Shown here: positions 49,717 through 60,870 of the stretch, in pieces
Numbering within the stretch: position 1 is the stretch's first letter
Layout: each line of letters opens with the position of its first letter
From: Bremia lactucae
Taxonomy: Eukaryota > Oomycota > Peronosporomycetes > Peronosporales > Peronosporaceae
Reading direction: 5' to 3'
Assembly: GCF_004359215.1 (NCBI RefSeq)
Contig: NC_090615.1
Span: 7,706,675 to 7,770,674 of the forward strand
DNA: 64,000 nucleotides
Translations under genes and position numbers: made by a program
The notes under the pieces: model-generated
Databases searched by the model: none
The model's input: the letters and a program-made list of their open reading frames with translations, nothing else
Told to the model about the DNA's origin: nothing

Positions 49717-50018
49717 ACCTCCTCGTGCAGCGGCAGCGGCAGTATAAGCAGTGCCATCAATTGATGACAAACTCAAGCGACTGCAGAGGAATTCGAAGAC
49801 ACCCCAGTTTACCGCCGAAGGGTGATCCATGACCACATTGACACTATCCCTGAGGCCAATGTCTCCAATCCTGCGGTCATCCTCAGTCGCGGTCGGCCGG
49901 TGGGCTCACTCGGGACACTTTCTACAACTACAACACGCAACACATCGCATTTTGAAGTAGTAGAAGAGTCACTGAAACCACGTAGAAGGTACCGGCAAGT
50001 GGGTCATAATAGGTGAAG
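49717..50018 (+). pseudogene. Unidentified coding fragment next to repeat D
   Basis: A plus-strand frame to a TAG at 50014 reads EEFEDTPVYRRRVIHDHIDT, ILSRGRPVGSLGTLS and TTTRNTSHFEVVEESLKPRR. The RGRPxGS element suggests an AT-hook or a nucleic-acid-binding tail. It ends a few bases before repeat D, so it may be the 3' end of that element's coding region. Family not recognised. Confidence 0.35.
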
Positions 50019-50260
50019 TGTTAGAAATTGCATTTCTAGCCGGGTAGCAGTCTTTGCATACACGAAACGACGCGTCTTTTCGGTAGCTCTAGGCGACATA
50101 TTGAAGGTAGCGAAGAGGTGTTTGAGGAGTCGGAAGCGACGCTGGAGAATGGTTGGTGTAGAGAGAACGCAGCTAGCTAAGCGCTACAAGAGCAACAGAA
50201 AAAAGAGATGAATACAGAATCTATTTCACCTATAACACCTCACGACCTTCCTTCCTAACA
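50019..50260 (+). repeat. LTR-like repeat D, copy 1, 242 bp
   Basis: Begins TGTTAGAAATTGCATTTC and ends CTTCCTTCCTAACA, with complementary ends TGTTAG/CTAACA. A second copy is at 61121-61358. The length and TG...CA ends suit a small LTR, possibly Ty1/copia-like. No flanking primer binding site is evident. Confidence 0.55.
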
Positions 50261-50716
50261 AGAAGCTGCCGGCAACCTCCTGTTATATCATCGCAATCGG
50301 TGCTGGTACAAGAATCTTCGACAGCACCTCAGCCGCCGTCAATCTGGATGTTGTGATCCAATCTGGACGTCGTGATCGTTAGCTCGGTAGTGTTGACGCT
50401 GGAAATTCGTAGTTTTGTCAGGCATGGGAAAATGTATTCGGAATAACGTGTAAATTCATGGGAAATGCGGTGGAGTGATATCTAGGAATCTACAAACATC
50501 TGTTTCTCTTTATACACCCGCTGTATTTGGCGGAAGGTCTTAGGTCTTGAGTGGTAAATTTTCGTAAATGATGTTTGTCTGAGCCTATCATGACCGATTT
50601 TTGGAATTTCCGGCCATTTTACTTGCTGTAAATTTTCGCCGATTAAAACCGAAGTCAATAGCGAAAAGTGAGCGCTCCCCTATTTAAACAATTATTCAAA
50701 TTAAGCCATAGCAGTT
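50261..50716. other. Intergenic DNA upstream of LTN1
   Basis: About 455 bp with no recognisable gene. The last 100 bp before the ATG at 50717 are AT-rich (CTATTTAAACAATTATTCAAA) and probably contain the core promoter. Confidence 0.5.
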
Positions 50717-53700
50717 ATGCCCCCTGGAAAAAATAAGCAGCGCGAGAAGTTAGAGCAGAGTCGTGCGTCGTCCAGCTCGCGTGCGCATCAATCTCTTTTG
50801 GCCAGTGCAGGATCGAACTCCGCGTTACCGTTTGCATTCATCGGCTTCGCAAATTTTGCGCAATCGGCTTCAAACACTGTGCAGGCCACATCGAAGACTA
50901 ATACGCTTAACACTAAACCCATCATTCAAAGCATTTACGATGGTTCCGATCATGAAATTGCTTTAGCGCTTAAGATGCTGGCGAAGAAGGGTGCTGTTAC
51001 CAAAATTAAGGCGCTGCAGTGCTTCTTAACGGATGTGCTGCCGCCACGCCAGCCGGCCGAAATTCGTCCCATGCTTGGCCACTTCACGCAACTCTACACA
51101 TTTGAGATGCGCGACCAGAATGACCGTAAAATACGCCAGCTATTGAACGAGGTTCTGGCTGCTTTGGCTACAAAGATGCGTCCGCGCGCCTTTAAGCCGC
51201 ATTTACAGCGACTGCTGCCTTACTGGCTCCTTGCCATGCACGATAGCAATGTTGACGTGGCTGCAGTGGCAAATAAAGCTTTTAGAACACTATTTGTAAA
51301 GGAGGAAATGCGCAAGACGGTTTTGGAGGAAAATGTACCAGGGATGATGGAAGAATTTCACAACTTTTTTACTAAAACACCTGATACTTTTGAAGGTATC
51401 CCACTGCAACCAGACGAAAAAGAAGAAAGATACGAGCGATGCATATCGGCTGCAGTGCTTACCGTCAATGCTCTGGTCGAACAATTTGGCGAGCAGGAAG
51501 TTCCTGGTCAAGCGAAAAGCCAAGAGGCAAGATGCTCCGTTGCCACGGTTGTGCTATCCGAACAATTTAGGCGCCTTGCAAATTCTTCGACCAAGCACCC
51601 AAACTTCACGAGAGATAGTGTTCGCAAGGCGATATATGTGGTGTTTGGGACTCTCTGTACGAGGGCTAAATCAATCATAGCTGCCCAGGAAGAATCGTAC
51701 GGCAAATTGATTCTTGGAATTCTTGGTGACAAAAGTCCAGCAAACTATGACGCGATGTGGAACGCTGTGCTTACATTCCTGCAAGCGTTCCCAGGCGTGT
51801 GGCACTCAAGCATCAGCTATTCAAAATTCGTGACCACTGCAGTGTACCCACGACTTTTTGCACAGATAAGACACGGTTTTTACGGCTCTGGTCGTTCTTC
51901 TTTTCCCACCCTGTTGCCATTTGTATCGCTAATTCCTATTCGTGTAGCACTTGATCCTGCGACAGGTTGCTCCGCGCTGTATACGGGAATTTTGGAACAT
52001 TGTTGGAAATACATTGAGTCTAAAGATTCGCGTTTTGGTGAGTCACCACCGATTGCAGCGTATTTTGAGTGTATTTTCGGATACTTCAGTGTCTTTCTGA
52101 CGCATGCGAACGACACGGAATTTATTGAAGAAAATGCCGAGGTATTGCAACGCAACTATGTGAAGCAATTTGAGAGCATTTTTGTATCATCGCTCAAAAC
52201 AGCTCTAAGTTCGCTGGAATTTCCGAACGAAAAAGTTAGTTTTTTCGCAAAAAATTTGTTAACGTTAAGCCTTCGCTTACGTAGCGTATCAATGGATTCT
52301 GCAGTGCTAAATACGTTAAAAGATGACTTTACGGAGAGAATTCACACGTGGACAAGGTCAGCGATCAGCTTAATGGTGGCTGAAGTTTCGTTTGTGCCTT
52401 CAAGGGTAAAAATATTGACTCGTACGTGCTTTGATGGCGCTCAAAAAGTTTTTGTCGAGGATCAAGCTGCCCAGTGGTTGACGACGAGCAAGGAATTGTA
52501 TCAGCATTGTCTTGACCAGGTTGACAAGGTAGTGGGTGATCCGGTAATTTCTCTTGCAAATAACGCCTCTACTGCTAAGTTGCTGGAGGCCATTTACGAT
52601 GTTTGCAGCACTCATCCGTTGGATCTGGTGATAGATAAGCCTTCAGACGTGCATTATGATAATCATTACCGCCCTGTGCTTCGCATGCTTTACAAGTGGA
52701 AGCAATCTTTTGAAGTTACGAATATCAGTGCTACAATACGAGTTGCTTTAAAGCTCACGCAGCCATTTTTTCTTGCTGCAAAAGAAAAGAAAAAATTCGT
52801 GTTGCAGCTCTTCCAGGATTGCGACGTTCAATTTGGCGATATGGCTGAAGCAAGCGACATTATTCAGTATGGTCTACGGTTTCCAATAACTGAGAAGGGC
52901 ACGATGTTATGGCTATCTTGTGGCAGTTGGCAACGACCCTATGAAAGCGGAATCGTGCTTGGCGATCAGTTTGAACCAGAATTACGCACGCTTGAAACAA
53001 TGTGGCGAGGCAAGCTTTTTGATGAATTATTGATAAATTGCCTAAAAGAGCGACTTGATGACTTAGATGCAACCGCCTTTATCACTCTTGTAAAAGCTTG
53101 CCTCGGTAGTCTGACAGATTTACCTGTGGTGAGCTCCGACGCAGTGGCTATCTTGTGTCACTTTGTCATTTCAAATAATGTCGACAACACCAACGCGATT
53201 GTGGTGCAGCTTTTAACGCAACTTTGCGAGCTATTTTATAAGCTAAGAGGAAAACTTCCGCGCGAACTTGAAGCCGTCGAGGACCAATTATACAAGCAGC
53301 TCTTTCATCTGTCGGCACGGGGTAGCTATAGGGTTGAGGCAAGTGCCTTGTGGGCTCGAACTGTGCGTTTTTCTCTCAAGACGTGGTCACTAGCTCGGGC
53401 GGACAAGCTTGTAGATGATTTCGCCGAGGTTATAAACACTTTCTTACTTACAGATTCGCCACAAGGGACTGTTTTATTCAATTCTAAGCAATTTGCAGCT
53501 TACATTAAAAGCTACGTAACACTCGGCGCTGATCAGAGAGCTTGCTCCGTTTCACAACTTGTGGCAAAACTTGACGCAATAAATTTGCGTTGCAATGAGG
53601 GCTGTCCCAAAAGTTTATTCTACAGCCGCGTATTGCCAGGTTTGAGCGAAGTTTGCGAGGACAAGCAAGTCATTGACGCTTTTCTAGCTTTCTTTGTCTC

Positions 53701-56275
53701 ACAAGCATCTGATAATGTTGAGAAGGCGGTAGATCTTATTGCAAGGTTGGTGGATCTTGATGTGATTCATGCGTTGACATCGGTGGTATTCCACTCAGAT
53801 AACCAAATTCAAAGAGGCGCGGACGTTGTGGAGATTTTGGAAAGGTATTTGTTAATGGACAATCTATATGAAGCCCTCAAGTTGTCTTCAAGTATTTTCG
53901 ACAATGCGCTCATAGCCGCCATTGCGTCGTGCCAAAGTAAGCACAAGCGTGAAATTGAAGACATTCGGAACGTAGTGTTAGTAAGCAAAGACCAACGCGC
54001 TAGTGAAATGACCCAAAGTGTGAGATTGCTCACGCCAGAGCAGCACAGAAGACTAGATGAATTATCTGTTACTATGCTATCTTCGAATAGCTCTGTTGCA
54101 GCACGAAAACGCTTTATTATGAAGCTGAACGATGACAATGGAGATTGGAAGGCAAAATCGACTCAAATTGTTGCCCTTTCGCTATTTAATGCAATCGACT
54201 TGGAGAAGAAAGAGTGCGATGAAGCTATCTCAGCAGTTAATGATTTCTTTGCTTTGTGCGGGCGTGATGTCACTGCAAAGTCAAAGGCCGAAATGTTTAA
54301 ATACATACAATTGGTAACACTTGGAGCAAAGAAAAAGATTAAATTGTCTGGCGTCTGCAGCATTACCAAGTTAAATATTATCGATATATCGACTCAGCCA
54401 TTTATAATTCAACAGCTACTGGAGTTGCTAGGAACGAGCTCGCCTGGTGTTGTGGAAATTGATGAATGGATTGATATCACGCGTTACGTCGTGGCTCTCG
54501 CTGAGTACTTGCCAGGTGCGTCGTCGAATCTTTGTGAGGCATGGAAGTCTCTTGTTCGTATGGTCGTAACGCATGCGATTGCGGGCAAGGCCGAGACTGC
54601 TAAAGTTGCTGCGCTTAAAATCCATAAGCGCTGGTCAAACTTCGGTGACCGTAGGATCTGTAAAGGTGATGAGGAGCGCATTGTGCTCGGGTACCCAAAT
54701 AAATTAGCCACCGCGCGTCAGGCTTTCATGGATCTCGTTAGCGCTGTGTACGCCTCAAGCGTCGATGTTTTTCAGGAGCTCGCCGTGCACTACCGAGAAG
54801 CTATTTTATCGGCCGTGCTATGTACTCTGTCAGAGAGTGCTGAAATGAAGGCAAGTATTGCAACCACGTATGTGGCAATAACGTCTCCATTCCAGTGCTT
54901 CCAGCTCGTAAGTCTTTGGTTTAGCGTCGAAAATGTGCTCGCGACGGTGCATTCAGCGTTGCGCTCGACCTTATCGAGCCTACACGATGTTGCTCACGTG
55001 AAGCGGCTTGTATTGGAGTCTTTCGGTGGCATTGAAACTCTTGCGTCACTATTTAATGGCAACCGCTACCCACTCCAGCCAGTGGTGCGCGTGTTACTGT
55101 ATATCTTAGTTTCCTATAGCGGAGCTTTTCAGGTGTGCAATTACGATGCGTCGGTAATAGATGTGAATGCTGAGGACGAAGCAGCGACAGAATCGGCGCT
55201 TGCTAAGGTGCTTATACCAAAGGCGATGCGCTCAGCCTTGCGTGCAGTGTATACTGACAAAATTGGTGAAAGCAGCGTGAGAAATATTCACATTCGTAGT
55301 TGTAAGCAAGGATTGCCAGACATCGTAGGGAAGCTACTGCTTTGGGATCTGTTTCTTCAGTTCTTTCCTTCGAGTGGAAAGGATAGTAGTAAAGACAGTG
55401 AAGGTCCTTCAGCGGCTCTTATCGCTTCGTCGCTGAGCTTTTATATCGCGCGCTACGGCATTTTAACAAATTTCTTGAATTTTGCGTCTGCGCTGCTGTC
55501 GCAAGATCAGCAACTTGTATCAAAATATTCGGCTGTGGAACTTCAAGACACTGCTTTGTTTGATATAAGTGACTTGGTGAAGAATGAATTTGATGAAACG
55601 TGGATCCTTCAGAAGACAAGCGTATTTCAGCTTGGTGCTCGTGTCTTTTTCCGTACTGTAGTTCGTCTTCCTGCAATGGTGCGATCTTGGTGGAACGACC
55701 AGTGCTCGCGTTCTACACGAAGCTGGGCTGCCAAGTACTTTGAGGATCACATCACCCCTTCCGTTCTCGCGGCCGAGTTGGAGCTTATTCAAAAGGCAAG
55801 TGAGAGCACAACGGTGGCCGGTTCGACCTGGAACGATGACGAAATGACCGTAAGAGGCAGCCGTGTGTCTCGGGAGATCACAACGACATACATTAAAGAC
55901 GAGTGTGCGTTAGAAATGGTGGTGCGTGTCCCATCCTCGTACCCATTGCGTTGCGTTGAGGTCGAGTGTACGAAGCGAATCGGCATTTCAGAAGATCGTT
56001 GGCGGCGATGGGTACTCCAGATTATCCGCGTCACGTCATATCGCGATGGCTCGTTGCTGGACGCTGTCCTGCTTTGGAAGCACAATGTCGACCAGGAATT
56101 TGACGGAGTGGAGCCATGCCCGATTTGTTACTCTATCTTGAATCCTAAGAATATGAGTTTGCCGTCGTTGCCTTGCAAAACATGCAACAACAAGTACCAC
56201 AACTCGTGCCTGTACAAGTGGTTTAACCAGTCTGGCAAGAACAAATGTCCGATTTGCCAGCAGCCTTTTCGCTGA
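50717..56275 (+). CDS. LTN1: E3 ubiquitin ligase listerin
   Basis: In ribosome-associated quality control listerin binds stalled 60S subunits and ubiquitinates the trapped nascent chain. This single exon encodes 1852 residues, close to the usual 1550-1800. The N-terminus has the basic start (PGKNKQREKLEQ) and the FIGFANFAQ-type motif of the family. Then follows a long helical HEAT-repeat rod. The C-terminus carries a RING-CH finger at about 1799-1852, with CPIC at 1801-1804, C1820/C1823, H1828, C1831 and CPIC at 1844-1847. This is the key to assignment, because few proteins of this size end in such a RING. The frame is intact. The neighbours are a repeat D copy upstream and UBL3-like on the opposite strand downstream. 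Confidence 0.93.
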   Translation: MPPGKNKQREKLEQSRASSSSRAHQSLLASAGSNSALPFAFIGFANFAQSASNTVQATSKTNTLNTKPIIQSIYDGSDHEIALALKMLAKKGAVTKIKALQCFLTDVLPPRQPAEIRPMLGHFTQLYTFEMRDQNDRKIRQLLNEVLAALATKMRPRAFKPHLQRLLPYWLLAMHDSNVDVAAVANKAFRTLFVKEEMRKTVLEENVPGMMEEFHNFFTKTPDTFEGIPLQPDEKEERYERCISAAVLTVNALVEQFGEQEVPGQAKSQEARCSVATVVLSEQFRRLANSSTKHPNFTRDSVRKAIYVVFGTLCTRAKSIIAAQEESYGKLILGILGDKSPANYDAMWNAVLTFLQAFPGVWHSSISYSKFVTTAVYPRLFAQIRHGFYGSGRSSFPTLLPFVSLIPIRVALDPATGCSALYTGILEHCWKYIESKDSRFGESPPIAAYFECIFGYFSVFLTHANDTEFIEENAEVLQRNYVKQFESIFVSSLKTALSSLEFPNEKVSFFAKNLLTLSLRLRSVSMDSAVLNTLKDDFTERIHTWTRSAISLMVAEVSFVPSRVKILTRTCFDGAQKVFVEDQAAQWLTTSKELYQHCLDQVDKVVGDPVISLANNASTAKLLEAIYDVCSTHPLDLVIDKPSDVHYDNHYRPVLRMLYKWKQSFEVTNISATIRVALKLTQPFFLAAKEKKKFVLQLFQDCDVQFGDMAEASDIIQYGLRFPITEKGTMLWLSCGSWQRPYESGIVLGDQFEPELRTLETMWRGKLFDELLINCLKERLDDLDATAFITLVKACLGSLTDLPVVSSDAVAILCHFVISNNVDNTNAIVVQLLTQLCELFYKLRGKLPRELEAVEDQLYKQLFHLSARGSYRVEASALWARTVRFSLKTWSLARADKLVDDFAEVINTFLLTDSPQGTVLFNSKQFAAYIKSYVTLGADQRACSVSQLVAKLDAINLRCNEGCPKSLFYSRVLPGLSEVCEDKQVIDAFLAFFVSQASDNVEKAVDLIARLVDLDVIHALTSVVFHSDNQIQRGADVVEILERYLLMDNLYEALKLSSSIFDNALIAAIASCQSKHKREIEDIRNVVLVSKDQRASEMTQSVRLLTPEQHRRLDELSVTMLSSNSSVAARKRFIMKLNDDNGDWKAKSTQIVALSLFNAIDLEKKECDEAISAVNDFFALCGRDVTAKSKAEMFKYIQLVTLGAKKKIKLSGVCSITKLNIIDISTQPFIIQQLLELLGTSSPGVVEIDEWIDITRYVVALAEYLPGASSNLCEAWKSLVRMVVTHAIAGKAETAKVAALKIHKRWSNFGDRRICKGDEERIVLGYPNKLATARQAFMDLVSAVYASSVDVFQELAVHYREAILSAVLCTLSESAEMKASIATTYVAITSPFQCFQLVSLWFSVENVLATVHSALRSTLSSLHDVAHVKRLVLESFGGIETLASLFNGNRYPLQPVVRVLLYILVSYSGAFQVCNYDASVIDVNAEDEAATESALAKVLIPKAMRSALRAVYTDKIGESSVRNIHIRSCKQGLPDIVGKLLLWDLFLQFFPSSGKDSSKDSEGPSAALIASSLSFYIARYGILTNFLNFASALLSQDQQLVSKYSAVELQDTALFDISDLVKNEFDETWILQKTSVFQLGARVFFRTVVRLPAMVRSWWNDQCSRSTRSWAAKYFEDHITPSVLAAELELIQKASESTTVAGSTWNDDEMTVRGSRVSREITTTYIKDECALEMVVRVPSSYPLRCVEVECTKRIGISEDRWRRWVLQIIRVTSYRDGSLLDAVLLWKHNVDQEFDGVEPCPICYSILNPKNMSLPSLPCKTCNNKYHNSCLYKWFNQSGKNKCPICQQPFR

Positions 56276-56579
56276 CTTGCAAGACCCAAGCAATTATTAA
56301 GAAGGGAACGTTTTAAGGAAATATTGCTCGCAATAAATAGCCTAAATCATTGGACTTCGCGCGATACAAGTTAACAAAATACAGTTATAAATAGGAGCTT
56401 CGTGCCAAATGCGAACACGCGCTTTCTCTTAACAATATTTAAATTGTCGTAAGCGCAAAAGGTCTCCAATTTTTTTGCTAATGCGTATTATTGTTTCACG
56501 CCCTCTGCCAGAATATATATCAAATCCTACGATATGAATGGTCCCTTACAGTTTATTGTGTATTTTATTGAAACAACAT
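56276..56579. other. Intergenic DNA between convergent LTN1 and UBL3-like
   Basis: About 300 bp of AT-rich DNA between two stop codons. No coding frame or repeat seen. Confidence 0.5.
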
Positions 56580-57052
56580 TTAGCAGATGAAGCAGCCGCA
56601 GCCTACTGATTCGACCGTCGTGGCTGTCACGGGCTCTCGTGTAGGCTCTACAACAGCAAAAGTCGGCAATCCAGTTATCATCGACATTTAAAAAAAGAGT
56701 GCGTACCTCGCATCACCTGCTGCGACTTGTGAAGGACTGAGACGTTAATAGGCGTCGGGTGCGTATCAAAAGATGGTACGGCGCTTCCCAGTGAATGAGC
56801 GTCCTTCAAAATGCCACGCCCCATACAAATTAGGCGGACAGACTTCGCATCATCGGCAGGTGGCACATCTGCGAGCAATTTATTTTAAGGTGCTATTGCA
56901 CAAAAGAATGACGTTCACAGCGTACTTTGTGGCCATGAGTGCATGAGCTGTGCCGTGACCTCAGCTACTGTCGCTTTCTTAGGAAAGGTCATCTCCATTT
57001 GTACACCGTCCTTGTTGGCGAACAAAAACTTGAGTCGTAGCTCGTGCTCCAT
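56580..57052 (-). CDS. UBL3: Membrane-anchored ubiquitin-fold protein (UBL3/MUB-like)
   Basis: Three exons on the minus strand: 56926-57052, 56707-56868 and 56580-56647. The GT-AG introns of 57 and 59 bp have fitting phases; 118 residues in all. The ubiquitin-like fold covers about 4-95: ELRLKFLFANKDGVQMEMTF, then VAEVTAQLMHSWPQ, SVRLICMGRGILKD and INVSVLHKSQ. This pattern (HSW, RLI-x-GR, late beta strand) matches animal UBL3 and plant MUB proteins. It ends CGCFIC, where CFIC fits a CaaX prenylation box. There is no C-terminal di-glycine, as expected for this family. Such proteins sit on the plasma membrane and recruit E2 enzymes or sort cargo to vesicles. No frame longer than 66 codons hints at the gene. 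Confidence 0.85.
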
Positions 57053-57108
57053 TTTATCCGAACTGCTTTTTTGTCTGCCAAAAGGCTATAAATGGCTCGA
57101 TTTCAGGA

Positions 57109-59550
57109 ATGTGGCGATTTAGCAATAAAATAGGGAAAGTCAACGAAGATTGGGTGCTTTTGCTGTGTCTGTTTGTTGCTGTAACTGTCGTCGTGTATCG
57201 TGTTTTTGGTTTTGCCGATTTTGAGCTTTTATATTTTTATAAACCATGGAGACCAGACGGCCACCCACCCGATGGCAGCCACTCTGCGTCAGCAGCATCA
57301 GCCTCGCCACGATCTTTGGAGTGGACCCAGCTCTTTCAAAATCAATGCTTTCAGCCAAAACCAACGGCATAGTTGCCGCAATCGCTTAAGAGCAAGGACC
57401 CACTCATGCAGCAGCGACAGCGCACGGACAAGCTCTGTGCGCTTCGACGAATACGCAAGCGCATTCGGTTTTATGCTTTGCAAAAGCCAAAATGTTTTCA
57501 TGAGCGTGCAGAGGTAGCAGCTAATTAATCAATGAAGATCGCTTCTAACATGATTTTCTCGGGCACGGACGATTCGCGAGGTTGGAAGGAAGATGCAGAT
57601 TCTGAATCGAAGTCTCTACGTCTAAATATATCGGCATTGACAGCGCTCGGAGGTCTTGAAATGCTCGTTCTTACCTTTTTCAACGCCACACGCCAGGAGC
57701 TGCTCCGTGTTAGTGGCGTCTGTAGCGCGTGGAGGGCTTTTAGCAAGGAGTTACATGTTTTGGGAGCCAATGCTTGTCACCCCATGGGAAAAGTATCCGT
57801 TGCGGCCATTGCTGGGTCTGGAGCAAGACCCGACGCGTCAGCTGGAAAAGGTGCCGGCGATCCTGATTATTATGATCTATCAAAGGCTTAAACTTGCTCA
57901 GGCACCCAATCGAGCGGGGTGTACTGATGGTAATGCCAATGCAGCTTTGATAGCAATTCGCCAGCAACAATGAGGTGTAGTATTAGCAGGGCAGTAGAGC
58001 TTACTCCGAATCGAAACGGACAGGAACATGTCAACGCCAATTTTAGGTCATACATTCGACCCGTTCCAAGCAAGCATTTAGTTTGCATAAACTTCGACCC
58101 GCTCGTATACAGTCAGAACCAGGACGTGCCTTTTCAGACTCAAGCACGGGACCGATCGATCTGTCCCTATGATTGCAGCGTCGAATCAAAATCGACAACA
58201 TGCGGTAATTGTTGACAAAATTGCTGGTTTTCAAGATGACGATAGCGCCAACCGTGTTATTGACGGTTGTATACGGCTGACACTCACCGGGTGGCTTTCT
58301 ACAAAACGGCGTGTTAGCGAGCGCACATTACGCCCTTTTTTGCGTCAAATGCTGCTTGCGGTTGACGCTCTAGATCAATCAAATCGTGAGCATACTGATA
58401 TTTCGCCTGCGAGCATCGGGGTGTACTGCCAATTACGGTCATTAAACGCAACAATGCCGCAAGATGCAGTACATGAAGTCGTACAAGAAAATGATGAAGA
58501 GAACGAGGTAAGTGATGAAGATCTGGACGTATTCGAAGACCATGGTTTAGACACGGAAAATCTACTTAACAGTTGTCAGCAATTCAGACGACGGAATCCC
58601 TTTTTTCAGCTATTTCTTGAACGGAAATACTGCCAATTTTTAGGTGAAACTCGACCTTATCCTGTCTTAGGCGTTGACACAATCATAAACGTGCCTGCAA
58701 TTATACTCAGTGATTATAGGAAACACGCAGGTCGGCCTCACAGACTTGCGGCGGCTGAAGCAGAAGCTAAATTCTGTCGGAATGGTGATGTAGTGGCTAC
58801 TTTTCGTAACCGATTGACCCTTAAAATTTATCTCAATGGTAGCTTCTGTCATTCAGGCTGCAATTATTGTGTGGGCGCGCGGGCGGTTTGTCGATGCAAA
58901 TGTGTCGACAGAGTTGGAATTGCTACTGCGCTTTGTGTATAGCTTTTCAAGTGGTCTGCGGTCGTTCTTAAAGTATGCAAAGTACCTTAGCATTACCCAC
59001 TTTGCTTCTGCAAAGAAGTTGCTTCGACACGAATACCTTCAGTGCGTAGGAGCTCAACTAAATTGTCGATTTTTAAGGCATAGGTCAACGTTGCCAATTA
59101 ATGACGTTAACGCGTACAAAAGCAAGATCGTGGCTTATTACAGTGACATGTCTGATATGGAGGGGCTTTTAAACAAACATTTGAGATCTCGCATCTGTCC
59201 ACGGGTCATTGACGAGCTCATGCCAAGTACAAACCTCTTTTCGCACTATTTCCGTGAAGCTATGCAAGAAGGAAATCATAGGTCCGAGCGCTTTGTCAGT
59301 ATTGTTGCGCCGTCTACCGCTTCATCATCTTGAGTGCGTGCGCTCGCGAGCTCTCGAACAAGTACACTTAGTGTTTAGATCTGTCACTCGCTTTCCTGTG
59401 ATGTCTGTGCTGTTGCACGAGTTGGCCACATTGCCGCGATTAACGCAACTTCGCTTACCGAGACAGATTTTGCTTGATGAAAATTTGGAGCACCTTGTCC
59501 GTGGCTGCCTTGGCATATGCAAACTTTTTACCATAGCTTCGAGGACTTGA
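57109..59550 (+). pseudogene. Decayed F-box / kinase-like locus
   Basis: A chain of plus-strand frames between two well-formed minus-strand genes. 57109-57372 begins with a hydrophobic helix (WVLLLCLFVAVTVVVY). 57532-57891 has an F-box-like stretch (GGLEMLVLTFF...ELLRVSGVCSAWRAFSKEL), whose continuation (WEPMLVTPWEKYPLRPLL) is one frame off. 58169-58942 contains LRPFLRQMLLAVDALDQSNR-EHTDISPASIG, like a kinase catalytic-loop region without HRD. 58836-59333 and 59209-59550 follow with helical and Leu-rich segments, again in shifted frames. I found no introns that restore one frame. It is probably a pseudogene, or two short genes with unresolved exons; assembly errors are possible. Confidence 0.45.
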
Positions 59551-59697
59551 CGACAATGTTCGTCAAGCGATGGACCGGCTAAAGTTGTAAACGCGACTAG
59601 AGCCTCGACTTAAAGAACGATAGGAGCAGTTGTATGTTATTCAAGTAAATTATTCAAAAGCAGTCTCATATGTCAATTTGAGTTTTCAGCTGTCGAG

Positions 59698-60369
59698 CTA
59701 TTTTTTGCGTGATGGGCGCTTGGTAAAGAGATCGACGATAGGAATCTCCTCCAGCTCGCGGCGTGAGCTTAAATACTCCCCCAGCAAAATTGTCACAGTC
59801 GCAGCTACAAAGTGTATGAGCCACCAGTCCCATGTCCTGGGAAATTTCTACACGAGCAACTTCCTTTTGTAAGTCATTCCTTTCTAAGTCGGAACTGAAA
59901 TTATACCGAATAGAAGCACTGCGCCAGAAAGTCAAGAAAATACAGCGTAACACCAAAGTCCAGACACTTTTTGGAGCGCTCAACGAAGAGAGTGAGGCAG
60001 ACGGCACTAGAATGCCCAGCGGCAAGTGAGTGAAAAGATCAAGTGTTGCTATTAATTCGTAACTGCTTCGGACCTGACGAGACTGGCGGCCACGATAGCA
60101 AAACAATTCTTTAAGCCGTCATCATTTACAATGGTTTGAGTGTGATAGGCAAAAAAGTGGTCCAGCGTCACGTGCTTGCCGTGACAAACACACAAAAACA
60201 GCCCCTGCGCAGCATAATGTGAACACTCGAGTTGGTATAGCAGAAAGCAGCATTTAAAATATTAATACACTATTGATAAGCGGCACATAGTTCGAGTTAC
60301 CTGCATACAAAGCATCTGCAGCAAAGTAAGCTTAGGCGACCATCGGGCGGCGCCGTAGAACTTTGGCAT
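59698..60369 (-). CDS. SYS1: SYS1 Golgi membrane protein
   Basis: SYS1 recruits the Arl3/ARFRP1 GTPase to the trans-Golgi. Four exons on the minus strand (60301-60369, 60074-60204, 59907-60006, 59698-59847) with GT-AG introns of 96, 67 and 59 bp and matching phases give 149 residues. Hallmarks are the start MPKFYGAARWSP, LDHFFAYHTQ, FVERSKKCLDFGVTLYFL, then WDWWLIHFVAATVTILLGEY and the end RRELEEIPI, which align with SYS1 (KQCLDF; WWLLN; GEYLCMRTELKEIPL). Four hydrophobic helices are present. The start codon lies only 16 bp from a solo LTR, so the original promoter has been displaced. Confidence 0.88.
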
Positions 60370-60385
60370 TTGACTTTTGTCCTAG

Positions 60386-60870
60386 TGTAACGGGGCACAT
60401 CGGTTGGAGAACCCTTGTTGTGGCTACATTCACTTTATGGGTAAAACACCCTTTAATTCTATTCTAAAATAGTTAAATACTTAAAATCCCATTTATTATG
60501 GGTAACAAATGTTGTCGCCGCCAGATATAAATCTGCGGCCGAAATCTATTTTTAAATTAGCAAGGGTAAGGTTTTAGATTTAAATGATTAAATTAAGTGC
60601 AGTTTCCCTTTTGATCTTAAAGCGTTAAGTGCCTTCTTAAGGCTTGCGCATTGATTTGTAAGAGATAGAAGCCTTTCTAAGGTATAATCTCTTGGGCACT
60701 AGTTGTCACTTGGTTCTACGAACCCCTGAATCCCTTGAACTAGTATTCCTTAAGCTCTAACAGCTTGTACGACTCCCTGAGTTGTTTAACCCATTAGTTT
60801 GATAGAACTAAGAGACTCTCTGAGTCAGAAAGTCTTCCTCTGACTTCAGGAGCGAGGTAGCTCCGATACA
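60386..60870 (+). repeat. Solo LTR of family B, 485 bp, upstream of SYS1
   Basis: TGTAACGGGGCACATCGG to AGCTCCGATACA. No internal element sequence follows. Flanking pentamers CCTAG and TTTAG agree at three of five positions, so the target duplication is not convincing. It is antisense to SYS1 and begins 16 bp from its ATG. Confidence 0.85.
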
